Virus record (IMG/VR): IMGVR_UViG_3300021594_000952 | Coordinates: 1-63,285 of that record | DNA length: 63,285 nucleotides | Strand: one strand, 5' to 3' | DNA from: a virus | In this document: positions 50,323 to 58,417 of the stretch, piece after piece | Numbering within the stretch: position 1 is the first letter of the stretch | Layout of the letters: each line of letters opens with the position of its first letter | Translations under genes and position numbers: made by a program | Notes under the pieces: generated by a model | The model's database searches: none | Told to the model about the DNA's origin: nothing | The model's input: only the letters and a program-made list of their open reading frames with translations

Positions 50323-50808
50323 TTACTCTTTTACTACTAGTTCTTCTCCTATCAATGCAAAGTATAGGTTTTGGAGTTCATGAACATGGATTAAATCTTT
50401 TAAAGACCAAGTTGGAGGTGAAATTCCTTCCACTGTAATACCCATATGTTTTCTTTCAGGGTTAACAAAAGATTTCATAATGATGATGTTTTTTAATTTG
50501 TAAATATCACACCCACTCATATTATAATCTTGTTTAACAAACCCAAATTTTAACAACCATTCTTCTGTTAGTGGGATTGGGTCAATGTCTAAATCTCTAC
50601 ATCCACTATGGATGGTTCCACCCATTATTTTACCTGGGATTTCATAGAAGCAGATGATTTTGCATCCTTTCATTGCGGAGCCATCGTTAAATCCAGTTAT
50701 TTGGAATTCATTGGTTTTATAGATATCGTATCCTGTCTCCCATCCATCTTCAAAGATTTCGTCTTTTATTTTAACCCAATTTCCAATCCTTAATTCACTT
50801 GCTCTCAT
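50323..50808 (-). CDS. Conserved phage protein of unknown function
   Basis: 161 aa from the Met at 50808, which sits 4 nt from the upstream stop. SELRIGNWVKIKDEIF begins it, IDPIPLTEEWLLKFGFV follows, and LQNLYFALIGEELV ends it. This combination is common in phages and prophages of Bacteroidota (recall). Function unknown. Confidence 0.7.
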   Translation of the reverse strand: MRASELRIGNWVKIKDEIFEDGWETGYDIYKTNEFQITGFNDGSAMKGCKIICFYEIPGKIMGGTIHSGCRDLDIDPIPLTEEWLLKFGFVKQDYNMSGCDIYKLKNIIIMKSFVNPERKHMGITVEGISPPTWSLKDLIHVHELQNLYFALIGEELVVKE

Positions 50809-50812
50809 GACA

Positions 50813-51079
50813 TCAATTATATGCAAAATTTTTCTCTTGGGCAACTACTCTATATTCCATTTTACCATCTTCTGTTTCTTGAAAACGCGTAGCATCATAT
50901 CCAATCCATTTCATACCCCATTTAGTGGTTCCTGAGTTTGAAATACCTTTAAGGATGTAAACTTGTTGATCTAAAAAATTACAATATTCTTCTTCTACAT
51001 GGTATGTTTGTCCTTCTTTAACACTTGCTCCACGAGGGAGATTTTTGTCATTGATACAAATTACTTTTTTCATTTCCAT
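50813..51079 (-). CDS. Small hypothetical protein
   Basis: 88 aa, beta-rich (GASVKEGQTYHVEEEYC), one Cys pair. It starts 10 nt inside the transglycosylase gene end. May be an SH3-like or similar small barrel. Function unknown. Confidence 0.55.
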   Translation of the reverse strand: MEMKKVICINDKNLPRGASVKEGQTYHVEEEYCNFLDQQVYILKGISNSGTTKWGMKWIGYDATRFQETEDGKMEYRVVAQEKNFAYN

Positions 51080-51513
51080 TTTATTTTGTGATTTAATACT
51101 TTAATAGCATATCCATTTATTTGAGGATATCCTGTGTTATAGTATCCAAACACAATTCCCCAATTTTTATATTTTTTATACAATCTACGAAGCATTTTCA
51201 TAGAAGTACGCACATTGTATTTTGGTCCCAATGCGTTTGCACAGGAGGTTTGTGCAGGGTTGTATCTCCAATGGAATGGTCCATTATATCCTGTTTCTAC
51301 TTTAGCTACTCCATAAGCATATCGTTTAGGGATATTGAATGAATCAGCATAGTATTCTATATAATGATACATTTGAATACAAGGAGGATCTGTTGGTGTA
51401 ACAGGGTGCATATCCCGAAGTGGTTCTTGTGGTGGTGGGGATGGGGGTGGGGTTAAAGATGCTAATAGCAAAAGCCCCACAGATGATCCAAATAAAACTT
51501 TTATCTTATTCAT
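51070..51513 (-). CDS. Lytic transglycosylase-like protein with signal sequence
   Basis: 147 aa from the Met at 51513. It has a hydrophobic N terminus (residues 5-20), a Pro-rich linker (TPPPSPPPQEP), then YAYGVAKVETGYNGPFHWRYNP with the catalytic Glu and SCANALGPKYNV. The SLT fold ends with YNTGYPQINGYAI. It probably cleaves the glycan backbone of peptidoglycan at lysis or at entry. The signal or anchor suggests a periplasmic location. Confidence 0.8.
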   Translation of the reverse strand: MNKIKVLFGSSVGLLLLASLTPPPSPPPQEPLRDMHPVTPTDPPCIQMYHYIEYYADSFNIPKRYAYGVAKVETGYNGPFHWRYNPAQTSCANALGPKYNVRTSMKMLRRLYKKYKNWGIVFGYYNTGYPQINGYAIKVLNHKIKWK

Positions 51514-51823
51514 TAGTGACAGCATTTTGATAAATACGATTAGTATACATTTTAAATATAGTCATTCCGATTTTATCTGAATAAATGACATATTTTCCTG
51601 TTTTTCTATCTAGCATGAGTAATTCGTTGCTTTCGTTTACAGCAATAGAGATTTCATCAGCATCATAAGCATGAGAGTAGGGGTTATCTTGTACATGAGG
51701 ATTAGTATGAGGAAATCTTTTACCAATAAAGAATCCAATTACTAAAGCTCCTACAATGATAGCATATGTAAATGCTTTTTTAGCAAAGGCCATAACCTTT
51801 TCTTTGTTCAAAACTGTTTTCAT
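51506..51823 (-). CDS. Membrane-anchored protein
   Basis: 105 aa from the Met at 51823. Residues 19-36 form a hydrophobic anchor (FTYAIIVGALVIGFFIGK), followed by a soluble domain with SIAVNESNELLMLDRKTGKY. It overlaps the transglycosylase gene by 8 nt, so it may be its partner, for example a spanin-like or holin-assisting protein. The A-rich leader at the start supports it. Confidence 0.65.
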   Translation of the reverse strand: MKTVLNKEKVMAFAKKAFTYAIIVGALVIGFFIGKRFPHTNPHVQDNPYSHAYDADEISIAVNESNELLMLDRKTGKYVIYSDKIGMTIFKMYTNRIYQNAVTNE

Positions 51824-51845
51824 ATAACTTATTTTTAGATTTAAT

Positions 51846-52358
51846 TTAAGATACGGAAGGATTTTTAGGAGGCCTACCTCTCCTTTCAATTTTTTTACCA
51901 GAACGTTCAAATGTTTTTAAACAATACATATAAAATTCCTCAGTTGTACCATCAAAGTTTATAACATGTGTTTCATATTCCTGGCTGGTCAGAATAAATT
52001 CTCGGGTAAAGTTCTTTTTTAGCTCAGCTAACAGATCAACTTCTATTTTGTTAAAGTCTTCCCATAAACGTTTTCTACGAGCTAAATCAACAGCATGTTT
52101 TTCTAGTAAACGTTGAATATCACCTCTATATTCTTCTGCTTTTGCATTGATTTCCATCTCACAAAACAACGCTTGCCAATAATAGTGGGAAAATTCATAT
52201 TCTTTATTTTGAATACGTTGTAAAAACGTTGCTCCTTTTGGGAGTGGTTTTGTTTTTGAATCAAAACGCCTCCACCATCTAAATTGATTGTAGTTTAGCG
52301 GTTGTAATTTTTTGATTTCTTTAAGTACAAGATTGGGATTATTGATTCTATATAACAT
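51846..52358 (-). CDS. Hypothetical protein with C-terminal AT-hook-like motif
   Basis: 170 aa, helical and charged (EYRGDIQRLLEKHAVDLARR). It ends ERRGRPPKNPSVS, an AT-hook core. Third protein in the window with this motif. Function unknown. Confidence 0.6.
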   Translation of the reverse strand: MLYRINNPNLVLKEIKKLQPLNYNQFRWWRRFDSKTKPLPKGATFLQRIQNKEYEFSHYYWQALFCEMEINAKAEEYRGDIQRLLEKHAVDLARRKRLWEDFNKIEVDLLAELKKNFTREFILTSQEYETHVINFDGTTEEFYMYCLKTFERSGKKIERRGRPPKNPSVS

Positions 52359-52374
52359 AACCTTAATTTTAATA

Positions 52375-52385
52375 AAATATACGAA
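52375..52385 (-). promoter_or_regulatory. Class A promoter motif
   Basis: The - strand reads TTCGTATATTT before the gene at 52358. Confidence 0.5.
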
Positions 52386-52404
52386 AAAATTTTTAATGAG
52401 CCAA

Positions 52405-53451
52405 CTAATAGTCTATTTGATCTTCATTTTCTTTTTTAAGTTTATTTAATTTTTCTTGAAGTGGTTTAACTGCAGCCTCTGTTCGTTTTCCTATAGCCCC
52501 TGATTTTTTGATTCTTTGTATTTCTTTTTCAAGATGTTTTATTTCGTCTTCGTTTTTTGAGGAAGGTTTTGATTCGATTTTTTTTTGTTTTGGTGTGGGT
52601 GGTTTTGGAATAATTGGTTCAACTTTTGGTTCCCCATACATACTCATTACTGGTTTTAGGTTAGCGAACGCTTGGTTTGTAGCTATAACAAGTACAATTG
52701 CTAATGGATCAAACACAAATATAATTAACAGGATAAATATATTAGCTATTTGTTTTATAGGTTTACCTGTAATTTCGCTTACATATTTTACCGCCCCGAG
52801 TTCATTACCCAACTCAGCTTTAGATTGCATATCTAGAATTTGTATTTCAATATTGGTTAAACTATCGTTTAATACCTCTATTTTTTTAGATATTGCATTT
52901 TTATTTTCTGTAGCTGTATTTAATTGGGATTCGAATGCTTTTCTATTTCCGTTATTGGCTTTGGTAATGAGTTGGCCTGTTTTTTGATCCACTGTTTGTG
53001 TTGTAGTGTTTGAAGATAAAGCGTTTCGTAAATTGGATATATCTTTGTCTAGAGTTTGTTTTTCAACGGTCAACTCATTTTTAATTTCCTCAAAGCGTTT
53101 CTTTTTAACCTCTATATTGGCTATTCTTTTATCTCCGATTTCCATTTTGGAAATATTTTCTTGAAAGCCTGTGGTTAATAAACCATAGATACCTAACGAG
53201 GTAATAAAGGATAAAACAACAAGCGCAACAGTCAAATATATTTTTAATGTTACGTATGTTTTTTTCCACTGGTCATGTAGGTAGGTTGCAATGGCTATTT
53301 TGGATATTTCCAAAAACGAACCCATTACTATAACAGGTATAGCTACACTAGCAAACAATATGGAAAGACCCATTACACTATAATAGGCTGCGGTGAGAGA
53401 TAAACCAACCGCACAAAACAAGATAAAATATGGTAAAAGTTTTTCTTTCAC
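52405..53451 (-). CDS. Multi-pass membrane protein with coiled coil
   Basis: 348 aa. Hydrophobic helices near 5-45 and 70-95 flank ISKIAIATYLHDQWKKTY, then a long coiled coil (residues about 105-215) rich in Lys/Glu/Asn. Another hydrophobic helix near 235-258 (IANIFILLIIFVFDPLAIV) follows, then a charged tail. The same plan occurs in T4-like marine phages (recall). Possibly a membrane-tethered structure such as a nucleus- or replication-anchoring protein; function unknown. Confidence 0.7.
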   Translation of the reverse strand: MKEKLLPYFILFCAVGLSLTAAYYSVMGLSILFASVAIPVIVMGSFLEISKIAIATYLHDQWKKTYVTLKIYLTVALVVLSFITSLGIYGLLTTGFQENISKMEIGDKRIANIEVKKKRFEEIKNELTVEKQTLDKDISNLRNALSSNTTTQTVDQKTGQLITKANNGNRKAFESQLNTATENKNAISKKIEVLNDSLTNIEIQILDMQSKAELGNELGAVKYVSEITGKPIKQIANIFILLIIFVFDPLAIVLVIATNQAFANLKPVMSMYGEPKVEPIIPKPPTPKQKKIESKPSSKNEDEIKHLEKEIQRIKKSGAIGKRTEAAVKPLQEKLNKLKKENEDQIDY

Positions 53452-53455
53452 TGTA

Positions 53456-53596
53456 TTATCTTCCTTGTCCTCGATTTAACTTTTTGTAGTTTTTAGAGGA
53501 TTTCATTTTTGATGTTTTGGATTTTGCATGAATTCCAGGACGAGAAACCTTAGTTGTTTCCAAAACGTTAGAAGCATTTGCTTTAATTTTTGCCAT
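53456..53596 (-). CDS. 46-aa basic protein
   Basis: VSRPGIHAKSKTSKMKSSKN followed by YKKLNRGQGR is a short basic pattern found in many T4-like marine phages (recall). High pI suggests nucleic-acid binding or packaging. Lies next to a type I tagged gene. Confidence 0.6.
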   Translation of the reverse strand: MAKIKANASNVLETTKVSRPGIHAKSKTSKMKSSKNYKKLNRGQGR

Positions 53597-53597
53597 T

Positions 53598-53975
53598 TTA
53601 CATTACAGTTATGTTTTGGGGATTTACAATAAATGATTTTACCCCATCAACGCGTTTAACACTTTTAATTATATCCATAACTTTTTCACGGCTAAATCCT
53701 CCAGATTTCATAAATGGATAACCGTCTATTTTTAAATTCAATATTACTCTTAAATTATCATTATTTTGAGAATATCCATCATTTTCATCCATATCAACTG
53801 TTGATACAATTGTTACCCCAGTTAATGATCGAATATCTGATAAGATTTCTTGTTGTGGACGAGTAGTGGTATTAGTGATAAGAATACCTTTGACTTTAAA
53901 TTTGTCAACGTATTCCTCGTTTAATACTTTGGATAGTTCCTCTTTAATTATATGTCTTAAGTTTTCTAATTTCAT
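53598..53975 (-). CDS. Type I tagged protein, possibly capsid-targeted
   Basis: 125 aa. N terminus MKLENLRHIIKEELSKVLNEE is the type I tag. The body has VKGILITNTTTRPQQEILSD, an alpha/beta fold with ACT-like alternation ending VKRVDGVKSFIVNPQN. It lies next to lysis and peptidase genes. Function unknown; delivery to the prohead inferred. Confidence 0.65.
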   Translation of the reverse strand: MKLENLRHIIKEELSKVLNEEYVDKFKVKGILITNTTTRPQQEILSDIRSLTGVTIVSTVDMDENDGYSQNNDNLRVILNLKIDGYPFMKSGGFSREKVMDIIKSVKRVDGVKSFIVNPQNITVM

Positions 53976-54436
53976 TATCTATATGATATATATGATGTGG
54001 AACCATTCTTTTTTACAGCACGTAAAATTTGTTTACGTTGTCTTCCATTTGATTCGTATGAGACATGTACCCAATCTGGGTTTGAATCGGTTCCAAATTC
54101 CCAAATTAGTTGATCAAACTCTAAATTATCTTTAATGTAATTAAATATTTGAGCATTTGTTACGTTTGTTCCATCCATATCGATATCTGCTGCTTCACCT
54201 GAGCAGTGTTGGGAAGAAGAAGACCCTCCTACAGCTCTATTAAGGGCTGAAGATCTATAACCTGAGCTTAGGATTATAGAGCGAGAAAAATGTACACGGA
54301 TTGGTTCTAAAATTTTTTCACAAAGTAATTTTATGTTTGCTAAATGAGCATCCGTTGGCATATTACTTATACCCGCACGTTTTGCTGTTGAGCTTCTGGT
54401 AAATTCGGCTAGTTCAAAATGTTCGCTTAATTGCAT
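53975..54436 (-). CDS. M15-family peptidase (endolysin-type)
   Basis: 153 aa. The zinc-binding SxHxxGxAxD pattern is visible as SSQHCSGEAADID, and the last His is in WVHVSY. The N terminus has FTRSSTAKRAGISNMP. It is a Peptidase_M15_3-type D,D- or L,D-peptidase cutting peptidoglycan cross-links. It starts at the base where the tagged gene stops and precedes the lysozyme, so the two form the lysis block with the holin. Confidence 0.88.
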   Translation of the reverse strand: MQLSEHFELAEFTRSSTAKRAGISNMPTDAHLANIKLLCEKILEPIRVHFSRSIILSSGYRSSALNRAVGGSSSSQHCSGEAADIDMDGTNVTNAQIFNYIKDNLEFDQLIWEFGTDSNPDWVHVSYESNGRQRKQILRAVKKNGSTSYISYR

Positions 54437-54441
54437 ATGTT

Positions 54442-54903
54442 CTATTTTGTAAAGTATAAATTTGCTTCTGCTTCTCTACGTCTAACTAAACCTTTTAGAG
54501 TTTTACCTCCAGCTTTTACCCATTTCATAAATTCAGCTCTAATGGTTTCGTCATTCGGATTTGCGTTTACTTTTTTAAGTAAAGTAGAAGACTTAAGGTT
54601 TGCAGGACCTAAATTATATGCAAAAGAAACCAAAGCATCAAATTGGTTTTGATTAACATCGTCTCTACAATATGAGTCTACGTATTTTTCAAATGACTCT
54701 AACATATGACGTAGCAAATCTGTTGCATCCTGCTCAGTAATTGCTTTATCGGCCATAGTTACTTTTTTACCGTTTGGGTAAAATGTAGCACCATATCCAA
54801 TAGTTGGAACACCCGCTGGGCATTTGTAGGGTTTGCTTTTAAAACCTTCAAATGATTTGATTAGTTCAATTCCTTTTGGACCTGTTGAAGTTATTTTAGA
54901 CAT
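54442..54903 (-). CDS. T4-type lysozyme (GH24 endolysin)
   Basis: 153 aa. Catalytic-triad spacing is Glu19-x8-Cys28-x5-Thr34 (SFEGFKSKPYKCPAG-PTIGYG). The usual Asp is Cys here, as in P22-type CPAG lysozymes. LVRRREAEANLYF is the typical C-terminal end. It hydrolyses peptidoglycan N-acetylmuramic-N-acetylglucosamine bonds. No signal sequence, so it needs the holin. Overlaps the holin-like gene by 8 nt. Confidence 0.93.
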   Translation of the reverse strand: MSKITSTGPKGIELIKSFEGFKSKPYKCPAGVPTIGYGATFYPNGKKVTMADKAITEQDATDLLRHMLESFEKYVDSYCRDDVNQNQFDALVSFAYNLGPANLKSSTLLKKVNANPNDETIRAEFMKWVKAGGKTLKGLVRRREAEANLYFTK

Positions 54904-55105
54904 CTTCCTTAAAGAAATTGGTTAAAAATTTTCCAACTACACCAATTGCAAATAATGTAATTCCAACCCATTTATATCCAGCTAAATCAGCAGGGATACC
55001 CATTAAAGCTACACCTAAGAGTGCATCACCTAGTTGTCTCCATTTTTTTGGAGTAGGACTATAGTAATTTTTTTTCATTTTGGTTATGTGTTTTAACATA
55101 CTCAT
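54896..55105 (-). CDS. Probable holin
   Basis: 69 aa with two hydrophobic segments (about 29-40 and 44-62, including VGITLFAIGVVGKFLTNFF) and a basic N terminus. The position beside the lysozyme and the topology fit a small phage holin. Class B motif upstream and an AAAGTTATG leader. Assignment is by context. Confidence 0.65.
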   Translation of the reverse strand: MSMLKHITKMKKNYYSPTPKKWRQLGDALLGVALMGIPADLAGYKWVGITLFAIGVVGKFLTNFFKEDV

Positions 55106-55124
55106 AACTTTAAAATTTTAGGTT

Positions 55125-55136
55125 TGTTATACATAT
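55125..55136 (-). promoter_or_regulatory. Class B promoter motif
   Basis: The - strand reads AATATGTATAAC, directly downstream of nrdA and before the holin, lysozyme and peptidase genes. Fits a late lysis promoter. Confidence 0.5.
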
Positions 55137-55146
55137 TATAGATTGC

Positions 55147-56871
55147 TTAACCTTCACAAGCTACACAACTGTCATCTCGTTGAATAGCATCTCCTCTTAA
55201 AATACTTTCTGAGCGCATGTAGTATAAGGTTTTGATGCCTTCTTTCCAGGCTAGTTTATGCACATCACTTATATATTTGGGTGAATCAGATGGATCAAAC
55301 GTTAAATTTAACGAGATAGCTTGGTCTACATATTTTTGTCGAATACCATTTTGTCTAACGATTTCGTACGGGTTAATTTCTTTGAATGTTAAGAATATTT
55401 CTTTTTCCTCATCTGTTAAGATATAGTCAGGTAATCCCATAACAGAACCTTTATCACGAGCAATTTGTTCCCAAACACTATCAATATTATATCCTTTTGA
55501 ATCAAGTAGTCTTTCAAGGGTTGGGTTACGCTTAATAAATGTACCTTTTGCTGTTTTCAAATTGTATACATTTGCGGGAATAGGTTCAATTGAGGGTGAT
55601 ACACCACCTGAAATATGAGCATTAGATACAGTAGGAGCTATTGCTAAATGGTGTGTGTGACGTAATCCTGTTCCTTTACACCATTCTGGTTCTCCGTATT
55701 CTTTAGCTTGATCACGTGATGCTTTTAGAGTTTCTTTTTCAATGAAATCAAACATCAAACGTGTGTAAGAATTTGCTTGTAAGCCGGCAAATGGGATATT
55801 TTTTTCTTGTAAAAATGTATGCCATCCCAATACTCCAATACCAATTGCTCTACCTTTTGTAGCTGAGCGGTATGTATTTTCCATGAAGCGGATATTTTTG
55901 GAGCGATCTATAAATTCTTGTAATACACCCTCTAAAAACCAACATGCTAACTCAGGCAATGTCATTCCATTTTCAAATGTATATTCTTTCCATTCATCCC
56001 AACGTGCTAAATTCAATGAAGATAAACAGCAAATAAATGAATGTAATTCGTCTGTGTATAGTGCAATTTCAGAACAAATATTTGTCATGGAAACATGTAA
56101 ATTGTTCTTTTTATATGCTTCTGGGTTATTGTCGTTCACGTTATTTTCAAACATGATATAAGGTTCGCCGGTTTCTAAACGTGTTTTCAATATTTCACCC
56201 CATAATTTGATTGATTTTGGATCTTTATTTTCAACTTTGTTCATAAATTCATCATCAACTACAATACATTGATGTAAATTTAAACATTGACGGTTAATAT
56301 CTCCTTTAGGACGTCGAATCATTAAAAATTCTTCAATGTCTGGGTGTGATATATGTAAGTTAACAGAAGAAGCACCACGTCTAACTGAACCTTGGTTTGT
56401 AGCTAAAATAGTTGAATCGTAAATTTTACACCATGGAACTACTCCTTCAGATACTCCATTTCCAGAAATTTCTTTACCTCTACCTCGGATTCGAGATACA
56501 CCAATTCCAACGCCTCCACCTTGTGAGGACAAACGCATTAGCTCAGCGTTTGTTAGAGCAATTCCCTCAATCGAGTCATCTGTGTCAATTCCAAAACATG
56601 AGATAGGCATACCACGTTCTGTTCCCATGTTTGAGAGAACAGGTGAAGCTAAACAGAGCCAATTTTTAACCATCGCCTCGTAAAAGAATGGTTGCAAATC
56701 TTTACGTTTTAAACGTTTAGCTGCTGCGCGAGAGACTCGTTTAAATGCTCCATAAACGTCTTCATCAGGTAATAAATAACCTTTAGAGATCATTGATAGA
56801 GAAATCTCGTTCATAAATTCTGGGTAGTGTTTGCCTTTAACCCATTTGCTTGTATCTACTTGTATGCTCAT
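55147..56871 (-). CDS. nrdA: Ribonucleotide reductase large subunit, class I
   Basis: 574 aa, about 180 shorter than T4 or E. coli NrdA, with no N-terminal ATP-cone. The active-site Cys92 is in MPISCFG. Asn264, Cys266 and Glu268 are in MTNICSEI, with a second Cys in CCLSSLN. The Tyr-Tyr pair is in TLYYMRS near 550 and the redox pair Cys569/Cys572 is in CVACEG at the C terminus. It reduces NDPs to dNDPs with NrdB (57467-58417). The missing cone suggests loss of dATP overall inhibition. It overlaps a 48-aa gene by 4 nt. Confidence 0.96.
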   Translation of the reverse strand: MSIQVDTSKWVKGKHYPEFMNEISLSMISKGYLLPDEDVYGAFKRVSRAAAKRLKRKDLQPFFYEAMVKNWLCLASPVLSNMGTERGMPISCFGIDTDDSIEGIALTNAELMRLSSQGGGVGIGVSRIRGRGKEISGNGVSEGVVPWCKIYDSTILATNQGSVRRGASSVNLHISHPDIEEFLMIRRPKGDINRQCLNLHQCIVVDDEFMNKVENKDPKSIKLWGEILKTRLETGEPYIMFENNVNDNNPEAYKKNNLHVSMTNICSEIALYTDELHSFICCLSSLNLARWDEWKEYTFENGMTLPELACWFLEGVLQEFIDRSKNIRFMENTYRSATKGRAIGIGVLGWHTFLQEKNIPFAGLQANSYTRLMFDFIEKETLKASRDQAKEYGEPEWCKGTGLRHTHHLAIAPTVSNAHISGGVSPSIEPIPANVYNLKTAKGTFIKRNPTLERLLDSKGYNIDSVWEQIARDKGSVMGLPDYILTDEEKEIFLTFKEINPYEIVRQNGIRQKYVDQAISLNLTFDPSDSPKYISDVHKLAWKEGIKTLYYMRSESILRGDAIQRDDSCVACEG

Positions 56872-57014
56872 TTATTTTGTTTTGCTTTTATTAGTTCAAT
56901 TAGATTTTCTAAAGTTAATATATTTTCAACTTCTTCATCCTTTATTTCAATATTATATTTAGATTCAATAAGTTGGAGAATCTCAATTTTATATATTATA
57001 TTTTCTTCTCCCAT
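56868..57014 (-). CDS. 48-aa acidic helical protein between nrdA and tag gene
   Basis: Its stop overlaps the nrdA start codon (ATGA). Residues about 21-42 (NIEIKDEEVENILTLENLIE) recall the second half of an acyl carrier protein, without the DSL phosphopantetheine site, so the likeness is probably superficial. Function unknown; may modulate nrdA translation. Confidence 0.5.
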   Translation of the reverse strand: MGEENIIYKIEILQLIESKYNIEIKDEEVENILTLENLIELIKAKQNK

Positions 57015-57457
57015 ATGAATATATCTGAGTCTATTAATTCTGCTTTGTTTGTATTTTTAAAGTCAGGGAAATGTTTAGTTAAATAATAATCATAAAGTTT
57101 AATCCTAGTATTACCATCAGCCCCATATTCAAATTGTTGGATGTTATGTTTATCTACCCAATATCTAATTAACCCAAAAATAGCAGCTAAAATTCTAGAT
57201 GAATATGGAGAGTTTAATAATTGAGTTAAATTTAAATTTTCATATTTTTCATCAGAACTACCAAAATTTATAGATGGTCTTTTAGGATTAAATAAAGGAA
57301 GAATTGATAAAATATAATATTGATCTTTATATTTTAATTCAACTCTAAAACGTGTAGGAGAATCTCTATCAATTCTGTATTCAATATCTTTAGAACCTAA
57401 TTCTTCGGGAGAATATATATCAATTATTTCGTTTAATAAGTCTGTTAATTTTATCAT
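56996..57457 (-). CDS. Hypothetical protein with weak type I tag, within the nrd operon
   Basis: 153 aa. MIKLTDLLNEIIDIYSPEEL resembles a shortened type I tag, with LNE as a possible cleavage motif. The body has FRVELKYKDQYYILSILPL and LNLTQLLNSPYSSRIL and a Tyr/Trp-rich end. Unusually it lies between nrdB and nrdA. Function unknown. Confidence 0.6.
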   Translation of the reverse strand: MIKLTDLLNEIIDIYSPEELGSKDIEYRIDRDSPTRFRVELKYKDQYYILSILPLFNPKRPSINFGSSDEKYENLNLTQLLNSPYSSRILAAIFGLIRYWVDKHNIQQFEYGADGNTRIKLYDYYLTKHFPDFKNTNKAELIDSDIFIWEKKI

Positions 57458-57466
57458 AATGATGTT

Positions 57467-58417
57467 CTATAAATCGCTCCAATCAGCGGTGGATTTTGAA
57501 TAATCGGTTACTCTATTTGCAAAAAAATCTTGATGTGTTTTACCACTTGTTAAATGTCCGAACCATTCTATTTGTTTTAAGAGGTTTGGATCAATATCAT
57601 TATAGATAGCTGAATATCCAAGTTCTATTAGTTTTTGGTTTGCTCGTTCTTTGATGAAATTTTTGAGTTGGTCTTTGTTTAGTCCTTCAATATCACCCAT
57701 TTCAAATGCTCTATCTATAAAGTCAAACTCTAATTTTACAGACAAATCACATGCCTCAAAAATTGCTTGAGTTAGTTCTTTTGTATCTAGTTCTGGGTTT
57801 TCCTCTAGTAGTGTCCTATATAACCAACATCCTGCTTTTGAATGTAAAGATTCGTCACGTACAGACCACTCTACAATCTGGCCGGTTCCTTTCATTAAGT
57901 TACGCAATTGGAAAGACATTAAGATAGCGAATGATGAGAATAAATTTACACCTTCTGTAAACGCTGAGAATATAGCTAGTGAAAGTGCTTTCTCATGTAG
58001 TGTTTCTCCAGGTAGTTCAACTAGGCGATCGATTTTGGCTTTTGCTTCTTCATCTTCCATGAATGCCTCAAAATCATCTAATCCAAGTTCCTCGTTTAAG
58101 CGAGCATAAGCCTCAGCATGTATCGATTCAAAATCAGCGAATGCACACGCCATAGCTTTAATTTCGTGTTTAGGAAACCATACTGCCACTTTTGTTGCCC
58201 AATAATCGTTTACATACGTTTCTGTTTGAGCGAATGACTTTAAAATGTTTCCAATTAGATTTTTTTCACTTTCGGTTAATTTAAGTTTCCAATCATTCAA
58301 ATCAGATGATAAAGGTACCTCGTCTGCTAGCCAATGAGCTCTGTGTTGGTCTTTGTAAAATTCAAATGCAATTTGGTATTCAAATGGTTTGTAATGTGGG
58401 CGTAGTTCTGTAATCAT
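57467..58417 (-). CDS. nrdB: Ribonucleotide reductase small subunit, class I
   Basis: 316 aa. Metal ligands are Glu66 (AQTETY), Glu97 and His100, with the radical Tyr104 at E-x2-H-x3-Y (FESIHAEAY). Glu155 is in FTEGVNLF and Glu189 and His192 in VRDESLHS. The C terminus WSDL resembles the tail that docks into NrdA. It generates the tyrosyl radical for NrdA. Ends 4 nt inside the helicase gene start region. Co-operonic with a tagged protein and nrdA. Confidence 0.96.
   Translation of the reverse strand: MITELRPHYKPFEYQIAFEFYKDQHRAHWLADEVPLSSDLNDWKLKLTESEKNLIGNILKSFAQTETYVNDYWATKVAVWFPKHEIKAMACAFADFESIHAEAYARLNEELGLDDFEAFMEDEEAKAKIDRLVELPGETLHEKALSLAIFSAFTEGVNLFSSFAILMSFQLRNLMKGTGQIVEWSVRDESLHSKAGCWLYRTLLEENPELDTKELTQAIFEACDLSVKLEFDFIDRAFEMGDIEGLNKDQLKNFIKERANQKLIELGYSAIYNDIDPNLLKQIEWFGHLTSGKTHQDFFANRVTDYSKSTADWSDL

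Noticed and set aside
56868-57014. Acyl carrier protein
   Set aside because: The short protein lacks the DSL phosphopantetheine attachment site; similarity is limited to an acidic helix pattern.
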